Assembly: GCA_030765065.1 (NCBI GenBank)
Contig: CM060981.1
Span: forward strand, 228,539,152-228,603,151
Length of the DNA: 64,000 bases
Direction: 5' to 3'
From: Deroplatys truncata
Lineage: Eukaryota; Arthropoda; Insecta; Mantodea; Mantidae
Shown: piece by piece, positions 33,822-44,792 of the stretch
Layout of the letters: every line of letters starts with the position of its first letter
How positions within the stretch are numbered: the stretch's first letter is position 1
Made by a program: the position numbers and the translations under genes
The notes under the pieces: model-generated
Databases searched by the model: none
Told to the model about the DNA's origin: nothing
The model's input: only the letters and a program-made list of their open reading frames with translations

Positions 33822-35374
33822 GGAGAATTCGGATACCGGGGCTTTTTGGGTAATGTTAAGTTCACACGCATGTGCTGTCACTACTAAACACGCCATATTG
33901 AAGTTTCCAGTCTCACTGTTAAGGACCGAATCTTATCAACGTGTGAGCTTGGTTCTGAATAGATTCTGCTATTAGTAGAGACGCCAACGTCAGTTATTCT
34001 AATCAAAGGTTAGGAAGGAATACTTGTACAATACGTAGCATGTAATATTTTGGTCAGAAAACTTAAGCTTTAGCTGGTCTCGTGTACTAGTTTGCGTACT
34101 GATTTAAGTAGTGAACGCTTCCTTGGTATTTTGGGAACGATTATGGTATACGGTGGCGCTGTCTACTGCACAGTCTAAGAATTACGTCGTGACCGGTAGC
34201 ATGTTGTGGGGCTATTTCGATAACAATCGTGGTGTTAATCAGATATCGTAATATTTGTTTCTCTGGTATTTAACTTATTTCCATTTGGGCCTATGTTTCA
34301 AAGTAATTTTTATTATATTAATTATTAAATATTCGGTTCAAAATTTCAGATGGTACGACATTACAAACGGAAGAACTTACGGCTACAATGGGACAAAGAA
34401 GCTATGGAACAGGAATCTCATCTGTAATAGAGGGCAATCTGTCATTACTAGGTGCAAGTCAGGTTTTCAACGTACCATACCGCTCTGTACACAAAAGTTG
34501 AATTAAAATTAAATGCACTGAATCCAATGTTCAAACAGCCCAGCACTTCACAATCCCCTGTGGGTGTAATGCCTGAAAGAACCGTTCGAGAGGTCCTTCC
34601 TAATCCTGCAAAGAGTGTGATCAAGAGAAGAGTTCAAACTAAGAAAGGAGCATGCCACAGCTCATCACCAGAAATTGTAGCAGTGTTAAGGCAAAGAGAG
34701 AGATGAAGTTTCGTGGGAAACAAATTCAGTTAAAAAAAGAAAAAAGACAACCTTTCAAGGAAAAAGAAAAAGAAGCTAAAAAATGAAAGAAATTCTTTGA
34801 CTTATCGTCTAGTGAAGAAGATATTGCTAATGATTCCAACGTAGATGACTACAAATGTGGATTCTACAGTGTCAGCTACTACTCGAAGTAGTCTGTTCTG
34901 AGAGGTGACTGGATTCGCTGCCAGAAATGCCAGGTTTGCTTCTAAATAGCGTTCAGAATTCAAGAATTGTTAATCCTTATATTTCTTAGTTTTTTCAATG
35001 CTTCACATTTCATAGAATTGTAAACCATTAATATATTATAATATAACCATATATATATATATATATACATAATTTCTAGAATAAATTTATTTCATAACCC
35101 AAAAGCACAGCTATTATTTACTGTATTCTTTATTATCCAAATAGCCCCACAGTCATATCCGATTAGCCCCTCGGAATTTCTCCATTTCCAATTCTGAGGG
35201 TAGTTCTGACAGCTTTATTTCACCATTAGAATTATCATTAATGATAGTGGTTATGCCAACCGAAAGCCATAATACTGTACTACTAGTGTGTTTACTTGAA
35301 TACTCGGTACACTATAACATTTTATTTTCAGTCAAGAAGGTACGCTAACCTATCGGAATTACCCCCCTCTACCC
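33822..35374 (+). mobile_element. non-autonomous pogo-type DNA transposon
   Basis: The ends are inverted: GGGTAGGTCGGGAGAATTCG at the left and, on the minus strand, GGGTAGAGGGGGGTAATTCC at the right. Both are flanked by TA (33820-33821 and 35375-35376). The host repeat is interrupted exactly there. At 1553 bp it is shorter than an autonomous pogo/Tigger-type element. The gene inside retains both ends and lacks the middle. Confidence 0.8.
34350..34946 (+). pseudogene. pogo-type transposase, DDE core deleted
   Basis: The ATG at 34350 follows an acceptor-like TTTCAG. The start MVRHYKRKNLRLQWDKEAME and the later NLSLLGASQVFNVPYRSV match the N-terminal psq/HTH DNA-binding domain of pogo/Jerky/Tigger-type proteins, with a frameshift between them. 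A Ser/Pro-rich linker follows (VREVLPNPAK), then a Lys-rich tract and a C-terminal motif GDWIRCQKCQ, resembling the CxxC end seen in some insect pogo-derived proteins. The DDE/D catalytic domain that should lie between is absent. Stops break the frame. Confidence 0.7.
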
Positions 35375-35812
35375 TACAAAGAGAATGGAATAATCCACAT
35401 AGCAGCCAGCTTTTAAAAGAAATGACTATCGCTTAAAGCCTACCATATTCCCCTTGCACCAACAAGAAAATTAGCAATAAGTTGTTTATGGATGTAAATG
35501 TTTATCTCGATTACATAATGTAGATGGAGAATAACCGTTTCTAAAATAGTTTGTACAAGAGTAGAGAAAGTCATGACAGCAACACATCTACTTTTTATCG
35601 TATATTCTTCGTAAGTACACATGATTACAGCATTCCACTACAATTGCTACATTCAAACTTGCTTCTAGAGGAAAATGTGAAAATACAAATATTTGGACGA
35701 CAATTGGGTTGAATCTTATTAAGTGATTATTATCTGTTAGTTATTAAATTAGTTATTAGCTTACGTAGAATTTAAAAAAAATCAATTTATAAGCGGAAAA
35801 ATAAGAAAACTC

Positions 35813-36695
35813 TTGTGTAACATTCACATGACTTTTCTACTCTTTACAAACTATTTTTCCAGCGCTTATTCTCCACCTACTTCATGTTAATCGAGATAAA
35901 CATATGCAGACTCTATCTTATTGCTAATTTTCTTGTAGGTGTAAGGGGAATATATATTTGCAAGGGAAATATAGAAATACAGTAGCCTTTAAGCATAGAC
36001 ATATCTCTTAATAGCTGGTTACTATGTGCAGCACCATCATCTTTGCCACAGATTAATGCTCTTTGCATATCCAAGACAAAAAAATGACTAACGAATTCCC
36101 ATTTGAGAAAATAAGTATTGAAAAATTTAAGGAAATAACAAGCAATATCTCGAAAATGATTCACTCAACAAAAAAAGTGTATATGACATAAATTGTGTAT
36201 TTTGACGCGATTTACATTTTTTGTGGAGTAAAATTTTGTCTATCTCTTATGGTTTACCAATTATGGAAAAGTCGTTCACAATGAAGATTACTTTTGGAGA
36301 CATTTCCAGAAAATTCGAGATATACATTTTATTTGTCATGAAAATATCTTAAACATACGATGTTGTAATCAAAATCGTTAGAACCATTTTTTAGAAAATT
36401 AAAATTTTCGAATAATGTTCCATGTAAATGTTAATCTGCGGTGGGGGAATTTTCTTGAAAGCCTTTGTGTCGCATCTCTGGAAGATACTGAACCGAAATA
36501 CCAAGTTTGGTGTTTACTGACCGTTCGTTTCTGAGTTATGCTGTTCACAGACAGACACACACACGGACATGTTTCCAAAAATGCTTTTTTTGGATTCAGG
36601 GGGCCTCAAAACATATATTTCCGGTGAAATCTTGGTATCGAATTTTTGGATGGAATACAATACTTCCCCTATCTACTCTACGTAGTGGAGAAAGT
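35813..36695 (+). repeat. ACTTTCTCTAC-family repeat, full length
   Basis: It runs from TTGTGTAACATTCACATGAC to CTACGTAGTGGAGAAAGTAA. It includes TTAATAGCTGGTTACTATGT, ATGTTCCATGTAAATGTTAA, CATCTCTGGAAGATACTGAA, AGACAGACACACACACGGAC and GGGGGCCTCAAAACATATAT. This is one of the best full-length representatives at about 880 bp. Confidence 0.8.
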
Positions 36696-36916
36696 AAAAA
36701 TCGTTCTTGATGGCAATTTTCGTCTTTTTGTCTCACTTTAACTTAAAAATGTTTAATTCTTGTTTAATAATTTAATTGCTGATGTATTTTTGTCAGTTCA
36801 ACCAATAATTCTTCTCAGAAATTGCAATACTACCGTTTCGATTTTCCTTCTGTCTGACCTGTTCATTGCCCAGTTTTCTAATCCATACATCATAATGTTT
36901 TCTAGATTTTATTCTT

Positions 36917-37519
36917 TTTATTTTACTCTATTTTATTTTTCGTCGCTTTAGCGGATTTTTCGACGGATCTTTTGGTAGATATCTCTTAGAACGATATGTG
37001 ATGGATAGTTAGCCTGCTAGGTCTCATCCCTGTAATTACCCGCTCCGTCACGTATCACAGAAACCCTAGCACATAGCTACCGGAACTTCTGCTTCGTGCC
37101 GAGCAGACGGCATTAGGGTGCCGTCCAGTCCAACCGCCGCACTCACACAGAAAGGCGGAAAATTAGTCTTCTAGGGCTCATCCCTGGAAATGCCAACTTG
37201 CTTCGTCACGTGCCCACAGAGACCCCCAGCGCATGGCAGCAGGATCTTCTGCTCCATGCCGTGCAGATGGCGTAAGGGTGCCGTCCTGTCTAACTGCTTA
37301 CATTATCTGTAGATATATGGCATAGCATTCGCTATTACCACTTATTTTTAAGTTTACTATTGTTTTTAGACGTCTTTAAATATTTAATCCCCTATTGAAC
37401 TTGGCGACTAACGAAAACCATGAAAAAACCTCAGACAGTTTTGTCGGCCCACGGGATTTGAACCCGGGACCTCCCGAATGCGGGCCACACACTTTACCAC
37501 CTGAGCCATTCCGCTCGGT
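36917..37519 (-). mobile_element. tRNA-derived SINE, family 1, duplicated body
   Basis: The head on the minus strand is ACCGAGCGGAATGGCTCAGG with B box CCCGGGTTCAAATCCCG (about 37445-37460). ATTTTATTCTT is duplicated at 36906-36916 and 37520-37530. Within the body the GTCTCATCCCTG...GCATTAGGGTGCCGTCC module occurs twice (about 37018-37130 and 37168-37290), so this copy is about 120 bp longer than expected. Confidence 0.85.
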
Positions 37520-37837
37520 ATTTTATTCTTCTTACTATTGTCCCATTATTTTTTGAAGTTTACATATTTTGTGATTTAAATCCCCTTCGGAAGTAATTGA
37601 CATATTACATTACATTTTAAGTTATTGAAGAAAACGGATTTGTATTATAATAATTGCTTCCTGATTTATTGTTTAAGTAAAGGCCAAATAGAAAGGTAAG
37701 TGGCATTTGAACCATAATACAAAAGTAGGTTACCCCAGAAAATTATGTATGATAGTGAGGAGTATTTAAAACGTTCCGCCCCTGTAGTATTGCTGCCCGT
37801 CTTTTTTGGGGAAAGCATTTATGACAAAGTTTCTTTA

Positions 37838-38300
37838 AACAGAGCGTGATTGCCCCGCGTAACGTGTGAAGCACGTATTCGGGATGTCTCGTGTTCGATA
37901 TCTGACCTTGAGTTTTTGAGGTTTTCCTGGTCGATAGGCTAATGCTGGGTTGGTTTCTCATTTACTGGGATTTCCTTACCACTATTTCCCTTTCTTTCCG
38001 TTTCCTTCTCGTGTTTCAGGAGTGCTTCTAGGTTTCGTGGCATATGGCGGTAACGGGCAGATGTCGCGCATGCTTGCTCAAAGGAAAGAGTAGTCCCCGT
38101 GGACAGTAGAGGGTTCATTGGTCAACGGGACGTTCATTGCACTCTCTAGGCAGCTCCAGAGGGACGGGTCTTCGAGCCTGGAAATTTTAGGAACTTCCGC
38201 GCGTTTCTGAGGTCTGTCTACCTGACACCTCTAGCCTCCCGTAGCTCCTCCTTCCTACTGAGGGTGCATAACCACAATAGATCTAAGTGGGTCGCTGTGT
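37838..38300 (+). mobile_element. long tRNA-derived SINE
   Basis: The head GAGCGTGATTGCCCCGCGTA has a decayed A box. The B box TCTCGTGTTCGATATC is near 37890. The body includes TTGGTTTCTCATTTACTGGG and the GCATATGGCGGTAACGGGCAG-type CpG-rich stretch (broken for length), as in the SINEs at 258 and 25311. The 3' edge is uncertain. Confidence 0.55.
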
Positions 38301-38385
38301 GAGAGTTGAACCCCTCCGTTGTGTAACCGATAGCCTATATTCACTTTAAGATCAATAACATAGAACTTCAGCAACTGCAAACTTA

Positions 38386-39638
38386 CAGGTCTTTCAACCA
38401 GAGTGTCCTATCTTTGAACTTAAATAAAACACTTTCTATAAATGATAGAGGTTTATTTGGTTTTTTTATTTTGGAACATAATGCCATTACCTACGTTTGG
38501 AAGAGAACATCAGTTAAGTGACCGCCGCGTATATGGTTGACCCAATTTTCAATGACAGAAGAACGTAAATTAGGTCCAACTTTACGAATAACACGAGTGA
38601 TGTTATTCATAAGATCATTTACTGTTTCTGGCTTGTTGACATAAACTCGAGATTTAACATAACCCCACAAGAAGTAATCCAACGGCGTTAAACCGCATGA
38701 CCTCGGGGTCCAGTTAACATCACCATCACGGAAAATGATGAAACCTTGAACTTCTCCTTCAAAAGATCGATTCTTTCGAGAGCAGTATGGAATGTGGCAC
38801 CATCTTGCTGGAACCAGATGTTCCATACCATCCAATTGAGGACAAAAATAGTCCCTTATAAGAGCCCGGTATCTTTCTCCATTGACAGAGCTTCCCCATC
38901 TTCATTTTGGAAAAAAATATGACCAATGATTCCACCATACACAAATTCACACCACACAGTAATCTTTTGGGAATGAAGTGGTTGTTCTTGGATCGGCATT
39001 GGATGGTGATTGCTCCAATAGGGGCAATTTTGTTTGTTAACACAACCATCCATCCAAAAGTGGGCTTCGTCGCTGAAGATGATTTTTCGATAAAAATTCG
39101 GGTCAGCTTCCAATTGCTCCATAGCCCAGTCAGCGAATACACGACGCAACCTATGGTTGTTGGGCTTTAGTTCTTGAGTTAACACCATTTTGTAAGCGTG
39201 AAACTTCAAGTCCAGATGCATAATTCGCCAAGTTGTGGCGAAGGCCCCAATTCTTGCGCTCGACGAGCAATTGATTTATTTCCGTTCTCGCGTACACTCC
39301 CACGAACGGCGCCTATGTTTTCGTTGGAGCGCTTACGTCGATTACGTACAGGCGTTCTTTGATCGCTGACAGAACCACTTCTTCCAAATTTATCAATCAA
39401 TCGCCGAATCGTTCTCTCGCAGGGACTATTATGCACACATTAAACTTCACGCAATACAAGAGGGTTTGGCGAACAGCTGATCCATTTTGATAATATGTTT
39501 TCACAATTTCTACGTGTTGCTGAGTGCCGTAACATTCCATGGATATTTGTTAATAACAACTGTAACCACATGAAGAAATGACTGCTGTAACTCAATAACA
39601 ACATCAGCTAAATATAGGACACCCTTGTTGAAAGACCC
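38386..39638 (-). mobile_element. mariner-like transposon, DD41D-type, copy 2
   Basis: The left end is CAGGTCTTTCAACCAGAGTG. The right end on the minus strand is AGGGTCTTTCAACAAGGGTG. Both continue into TCCTAT, and TA flanks both (38384-38385 and 39639-39640). It is about 1.25 kb in the same orientation as copy 1 and has clearer ends. Confidence 0.88.
38491..39540 (-). pseudogene. mariner-like transposase pseudogene, copy 2
   Basis: The start ATG at 39540 gives MECYGTQQHVEIVKTYYQNG, a start lost in copy 1. A frameshift follows after about 28 codons. The HTH (CERTIRRLIDKFGRSGSVSD), LRRVFADWAMEQLEADPNFY, the first catalytic motif KIIFSDEAHFWMDG, NWTPRSCGLTPLDYFLWGYV and the C-terminus VIENWVNHIRGGHLTDVLFQ are all legible. 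The stop is at 38491. The frame breaks between the QQDGATCH region and the third Asp. This copy keeps the first Asp, while copy 1 keeps the second and third in frame. Confidence 0.85.
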
Positions 39639-39789
39639 TATATTTCAAGTCAAACATTCCTTATAATTAACTTTATGATTGTTGCCTCTGATCCTGGGGA
39701 AGCTACTTTAGAATATGGTAGCTGCCTGGACTAGACCACCCAGCCTTAAGTAGCAGCAACAGCTAGGAAAATAGAGGCGTTGGAGACCA

Positions 39790-39985
39790 TTATATCACGT
39801 ACCTATAAACCGGAGGTGAGCGATTCAAATCCCACCTGGACAGTCTTCTCTGGCTAAGGTTTTTCCCAGGTTTTCTTACAAATTACATAAGCCAGGAAGC
39901 ACCGTAAACTTAGCCACGAAACACTTCCTTCGTAAATTTCCTTTCCCAATCATAATTTCAGTTGATGCACCATCAGTGCTCACCA
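39790..39985 (+). repeat. tRNA-derived SINE fragment
   Basis: A good B box, GAGCGATTCAAATCCCACC, lies at about 39817-39836. It is followed by GGCTAAGGTTTTTCCCAGG and a segment with CCATCATGGGTGCCATAGGC. The A box is decayed (TATATCACGTACC). It resembles tRNA-derived SINE heads, and no target duplication was found. Confidence 0.4.
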
Positions 39986-40018
39986 TCATGGGTGCCATAG
40001 GCTCCAAGAAGCTGCTCA

Positions 40019-41175
40019 TTTTTTCTCTAACACGTATAGTAAGTAGAGGAAGGATTGCATTCCACCCAAAAATTCAATATCGAGATTTCACCGGAACTGC
40101 ATTTTTGAGGCCCCCTGAATCCAAAAAAAGCATTTTTAGTAAAAGGTTTCTGTGTGTGTGTGTGGGTCTGTCTGTCTGTGTGTCTGCAAGGAGCATAACT
40201 CAAAAACGAAAAGTCGGATAAATACCAAACTTGGTATTTTGGTTCAGTACCCTTCAGAGAAGTGATACGAAGATTTTCAAGAAAATCGTCCCACCCCAGA
40301 CTTCGATTTATATAGAAGATTCTTCGAAGTTTTGACTTTCCAAAAAGCTGGTTCTAACAATTTCATTAAAATACCATTTATTAAAGATATTTGGATTAAA
40401 AATAAAATGTATATCTTATATTCTCTGGGAATAGTCCACGAAACCCACTTATTGTGGAAGAAGGTATGTATATTTTTGTATAATTGGAACGTTAATCGAT
40501 AGATGAAAATGCACTACACAAAAACTGTAGATATCTTTAAAATAAACGATTTATTTCAAATAAATTTTCTGTAGCTTCAATCATTTCCGAGATATCCGTT
40601 ACTAATGTTTCGATTTATTCAATACTTTGTCATTCTTGTTAAGTCCTATCGACTTTTAGTTGCTTCCCACGATTGTATGGGATCGTCCCCCATGGTGCTA
40701 GCCCCTAGTTGCCGAGGTCGCGGATTCAAACCCAGCGGAGGGCGATCGATTTTCTCGAGCGTAAAAATCCTTCCTTCTGAAGGGAAGTAAACCGGTGGTT
40801 CCGTGTCGTAGATTAACGGCACGTAAAAGAATCTCAAGACTAAGAAAGGAATTCTGAGGAAAATTACCGGTCTTTAACGTACAATATAGAATGGGACGCT
40901 AAGGACCCCGCAGTTAAAGAGGATCCATAAACAAACTCAATTTAATTTTAACGATTGTATGGAAACAATTTTAAGGCCACATATTAGCGCCTTCTTCTTA
41001 AACACTTGACTGTCACTGTTCCCTTTGATTCTATAACGAATTGTATAATGTAGCTATTTCTGCGAAGGTTTATTTGGATTAAAATGTAGATGGAAAAATA
41101 AGCTTTAGTAAGAATTAGTTCTATACCTACTAATAAACAATAGAGGGTAGAAAAAATCACGTGAATGTATTACTT
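40019..41175 (-). repeat. ACTTTCTCTAC-family repeat interrupted by a SINE
   Basis: The 3' end is at 40019-40060 (TTTTTCTCTAACACGTATAG, TAAGTAGAGGAAG). The 5' end is at about 41175 (the complement of AATACATTCACGTGATTTTTTC). The interior includes a GT/GTCT tract (40149-40186), AAAGTCGGATAAATACCA and CTGGGAATAGTCC. The SINE at 40681-40950 interrupts it. Confidence 0.78.
40681..40950 (+). mobile_element. 270-bp tRNA-derived SINE, 12-bp TSD
   Basis: It is flanked by ACGATTGTATGG at 40669-40680 and 40951-40962. The head contains CCATGGTGCTAGCCCCTAGT and a B box CGCGGATTCAAACCC. The body contains GTAAACCGGTGGTTCCGTGT, AACGGCACGTAAAAGAATC and GGGACGCTAAGGACCCCG. An inverted second copy is at 42477-42748. 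Confidence 0.88.
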
Positions 41176-41529
41176 TTGATTTTTAAAAGTAGTGTTTAAC
41201 GCTCTTGTTTCCTCATACGGCACCACAGGCGGTAGACACTGATAGTACATGCAATGAAAGGAAATTTGTGAAGGAAACATTCCAAGACTATATTTGAAAT
41301 ACCTCCCCAGCGTTTGCTGGGGTTATAAAAGTAAAATCGTGTTTTTATTTTTTCAAAGCACTTATGGAATACACACTAATGCACAATCAGTACCCTATGA
41401 TCTTTAACTTAGTTCAACTGAATATAGAACACAACTTAGCGCACATAAAACCTGAGCTAAATTCTAGAAAAGCAAAATATTTCACCAAACACTACATATA
41501 TTAGCACAAGGAACAGGGGAAAAAATATT

Positions 41530-42370
41530 ATGTGTTACACATCGTGGCTTTCTCTTCTCTTGTACAAACTATTTTTGCAAACGCTTATTCTCCGAGTACT
41601 TCATGTTACTCAAGATATACATTATTGCTAATTTTCTTGTAATTGCAAGGGGATTACGGTAGCCTTTAAGCGATCGTCAAATTTTTTAAGAGCTGGTTGC
41701 TATGTGGAGCATTCCATTCTCTTTGCATTACCAGGACAAAAAAAAATTAATAACGAATTCCCATTTGAGAAAAGGTATAAGTATTGGAAAATTTAAGAGA
41801 ATAACAAGCAATATCACGAAAATGGTTCACTCAACAAAATAAAAAGTACATGACATAAATTGTGTATTTTAACGCGATCTACATTTTTGCAGTAAAGTTT
41901 TATCTATGTCTTATGGTTTACCAGTTATGCAAAAGTCGTTCACAATGAAGAATACTTTTGGAGACATTCCCAGGAAATTCGTGATCTACAATTTATTATC
42001 CATAAAAATGTCTTACACTTATGGTATTTTATTAAAAATCCTTAAAGCCATTTTTGAGAAAATTAAAGTTTTCGAATAATGTTCCATGTAAAGGGTAATC
42101 TGGGGTGGGGGATTTTCTTGAAAACTTCGTGTCACATATCTGGAAGATACTGAACCTAAATACCAAGTTTGGTGTTTATCCGACTGTTCGTTTCTGAGTT
42201 ATGCTGTTCACAGACAGACAGACAGACACACACACGGACATGTTTCCAAAAAAAAAATTTATATGCATTCAGTGCACATCAAAACATGTATTTCCTGTGA
42301 AATCTCAGTATCGAATTTTTGGGTGGAGTGCAATGCTTCCCCTACTTACTTTACGTAGTACAGAAAGTAA
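41530..42370 (+). repeat. ACTTTCTCTAC-family repeat, full length
   Basis: From ATGTGTTACACATCGTGGCT through CTTTAAGCGATCGTCAAAT, CCATGTAAAGGGTAATCTGG, CACAGACAGACAGACAGACA and CATCAAAACATGTATTTCC, ending CTTTACGTAGTACAGAAAGT. The terminal motifs carry single changes (CTTTCTCTTCTC at the left). Confidence 0.78.
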
Positions 42371-42476
42371 AAATGGTGCAATTAATTTTCCTGTAGTTAA
42401 AACGCACCATTAGTAATTTTCTTCATGAACCATACGCATAGCCACCACTGTGGTAAGGTAGTATTGTTACCTATCT

Positions 42477-42748
42477 AAAAAGTAAGTTAAATTGAGTTTT
42501 ATTTATGGACACTCTTTAACTGCTGTGGTCCTTAACGTCCCATTGTATATTGGGCGTGAAATACTGGAAATTTTGCTCAGAAGCCCCCTTTATTATGCTT
42601 GAGGTTATTTTAGTGCCGTAATTTTACGTCACGGAACCACAGGATGTACTTCTCTTCTGAAGGAAGTCATGCTAAGGATTTTTACGTCCAAAAATATTTA
42701 TCCCCTCCGCCGTGAACCCGCAACCTCGGGAAGTAGAGCCTAGCATTT
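42477..42748 (-). mobile_element. 270-bp tRNA-derived SINE, 13-bp TSD
   Basis: This is the reverse-oriented relative of the SINE at 40681. B box complement GTGAACCCGCAACC is at about 42713. The body complement has ACGGAACCACAGG and GTCCTTAACGTCCCATTGTA. TTGTTACCTATCT at 42464-42476 and TTGTTACCTGTCT at 42749-42761 form a 13-bp duplication with one difference. Confidence 0.85.
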
Positions 42749-42761
42749 TTGTTACCTGTCT

Positions 42762-43784
42762 GGCACATATAATGTTGACTAAAACGATCAATTTGTAAAG
42801 ATTCGCCGACTGTTGAATTTACGAATTAATTACTTCTATTGGGCTTTCCCTCACGCTACGCGGTTCGAAACAAATTGTAATAGGCCCAATGAGGCCTTTG
42901 GAAGCCAATTGATCAGCCGCATAACAGATCTGGGACTGGGAAGCCGCGCTTGCGGAGATTCGGAGCTATGAGTTTCTGACAAACTCAAGTTCTCAAACCT
43001 TCAGTCGCGATAACGTTTTATGTGAACATATAGATGACAAGAGGTAAGTCTAAACTGGTCAAATGTGTTTATTTCCTCTAAAAACCATTACATTAAGCTA
43101 CTATTCAAATCCTTACTATTAGACACGGTTTATACTCAGGATTTCGAAATATGTTTGATATTTATTATAAGTGTATTTTTATAAGAGGAAGGCTATTATT
43201 CCTAGGAATGGCCGGTGCAAATTATCTCTTAATATGTTTTATTTTTCTAAATGTAAATGTTTTTATTTGTATTATTCTGGAAAATCTGTTGTTCCTAAAT
43301 ATTTCTGATATTACACTTTATTACGAAGAAGGAAAACAGTGTGCTTCGCTACTCTTGTGTAACCAATTGATTTCATTTTATAACAGTATCGCATAAATTT
43401 TGGTTCTGTGTCATTCCAAAATAAATATAAACTTTTTACTTATTTTGAGAAGCTTATGCGGTAGGTATGTTTGTATGTGAAAGAGAGAGGGAAGGTGAGA
43501 TGCGAAAAAAAAGCTCATCACGCAGGGGGGATGCTGCAAGGGAATTACCACATTTTGCTCGTTTTCAATTAAGTTATAGAGGTAACGTTCCCTCGGACGA
43601 AGAGAAAAGAATATAAACATCATAATAAAGAGGCTACAACACTCTTGCAGAAGGGTACTACAAGACCTTTTGTTTGACAGTGAGACAGAAGTGGTCTGAA
43701 GAGCTTGGCTGCGCTGATAATTTCCAAAATCCCAAAGAAGTCCCTGGGGAAAAAGAAGAAAAAAACAATGAAATGACAGCTGGT
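42762..43784. other. unassigned DNA
   Basis: An 81-codon hydrophobic frame at 43151-43396 is T-rich and shows no conserved motif. I do not call it a gene. Nothing else is recognised. Confidence 0.35.
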
Positions 43785-43920
43785 TTTTTTTAATCCTTCA
43801 GACAGCCAGTTTCTGGGTGAATAAAACCAAGTGATATGAAGCTAACAGCGAAAAGCGAGTCCTCTCGGATGCGAGCCTTACACATTACCTCGGTGCCTTC
43901 CCGCTCGGTGTGTTAAGAGT
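43785..43920 (-). repeat. tRNA-derived SINE head, truncated
   Basis: On the minus strand it starts ACACCGAGCGGGAAGGCACC, with TAATGTGTAAGGCTCGCATC and a decayed B box near 43868. This is the head of the long SINE type (compare 19925-20500), without its body. Confidence 0.55.
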
Positions 43921-43940
43921 AATATGCCTCTGGGTCATAT

Positions 43941-44694
43941 TGTCACAGCCATAGGGGATGTGACTGGAAGGAATAGTTGATTGGAATAAAGAAGGGGTAG
44001 AGACGACTCGAATTTGGCTTGAACGATCCTGTTATATTTTTGATAGTAGAAAAACTCCGATAAATTCAGCGTTGGGTGTAGAATGTGATGCTGAATCAGT
44101 TATTTAGTTGAAGTTACATGATTTAGTAAATCTTATCTGCAAGGGCATGTTAAGATGTGCCGAAGAGTGTCGCTGTTTAGTAGTGCCATGGTGGGGTCTA
44201 GACCGGTCAGTCGAGGGAGACTGGCACGATGGTTAGTCATAGTCTGACAGTCAGGAAGGCGAGCCGACGTGGACAGTAGTAGACAGCTCCGTCGAAGTCT
44301 CCCGAGCAAGACCTGAGCGCCCGGTTATATAGGAGCTAATTCCCTATAGATGTCTCTCTATTGTAATGGCGGCTTTCACCATATGCCAAATCCCTGGGTT
44401 TGTGTGGGTTTACAGGATTTTCCTAGAGACATGTGACATCTCTTAAGTTGCATAATGCAACATTGTTCTACAAGTTTCTCTGATGTTACGGAAAGTGATG
44501 TCAGGGTAAAGTCCACTGGGACTACCATAGGATGTGGTAAGCCACTTATATCCTTCACGTATACAACTTACTAAAGCTTCAGCAAGTTAAGAAAATGTAA
44601 AATGGGATTCAACATAAATTTGCAAGATTGTGGCAGAGTAATGAAAGGTTATAAACTAATATAAAATGTGCATTCCTCAATCACATACATGACA
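43941..44694 (+). mobile_element. solo LTR (gypsy-type), ATAT target
   Basis: A 754-bp segment starts TGTCACAGCCATAGG and ends CATACATGACA, flanked by ATAT at 43937-43940 and 44695-44698. GGTTATATAGGAG near 44322-44334 is a TATA-like box after a CpG-rich U3. AAAGTCCACTGG at 44508 is shared with the solo LTR at 53622-54388, where it sits at about the same distance from the 3' end. This suggests one family and a plus orientation. Confidence 0.7.
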
Positions 44695-44792
44695 ATATTT
44701 GACTGGCCCCATGTTGTGCTTTCTGTAGCTACCTTTTTGCATATAAATTCAAAATAGAACTTTTTTTCTGATGTCACGTAAATAATTTTGGA

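Larger units (their letters stand above)
32825..35590 (-). repeat. ACTTTCTCTAC-family repeat split by two insertions
   Basis: The 3' end is TTTACTTTCTCTACCACG at 32827. The 5' end, in the complement of TCTACTCTTGTACAAACTAT and ACATCAG-like sequence, is at about 35540-35590. The family consensus is continuous if two inserts are removed: a SINE at 32994-33347 and a pogo derivative at 33822-35374. Removing them leaves about 860 bp, close to the length of intact copies. Confidence 0.75.
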
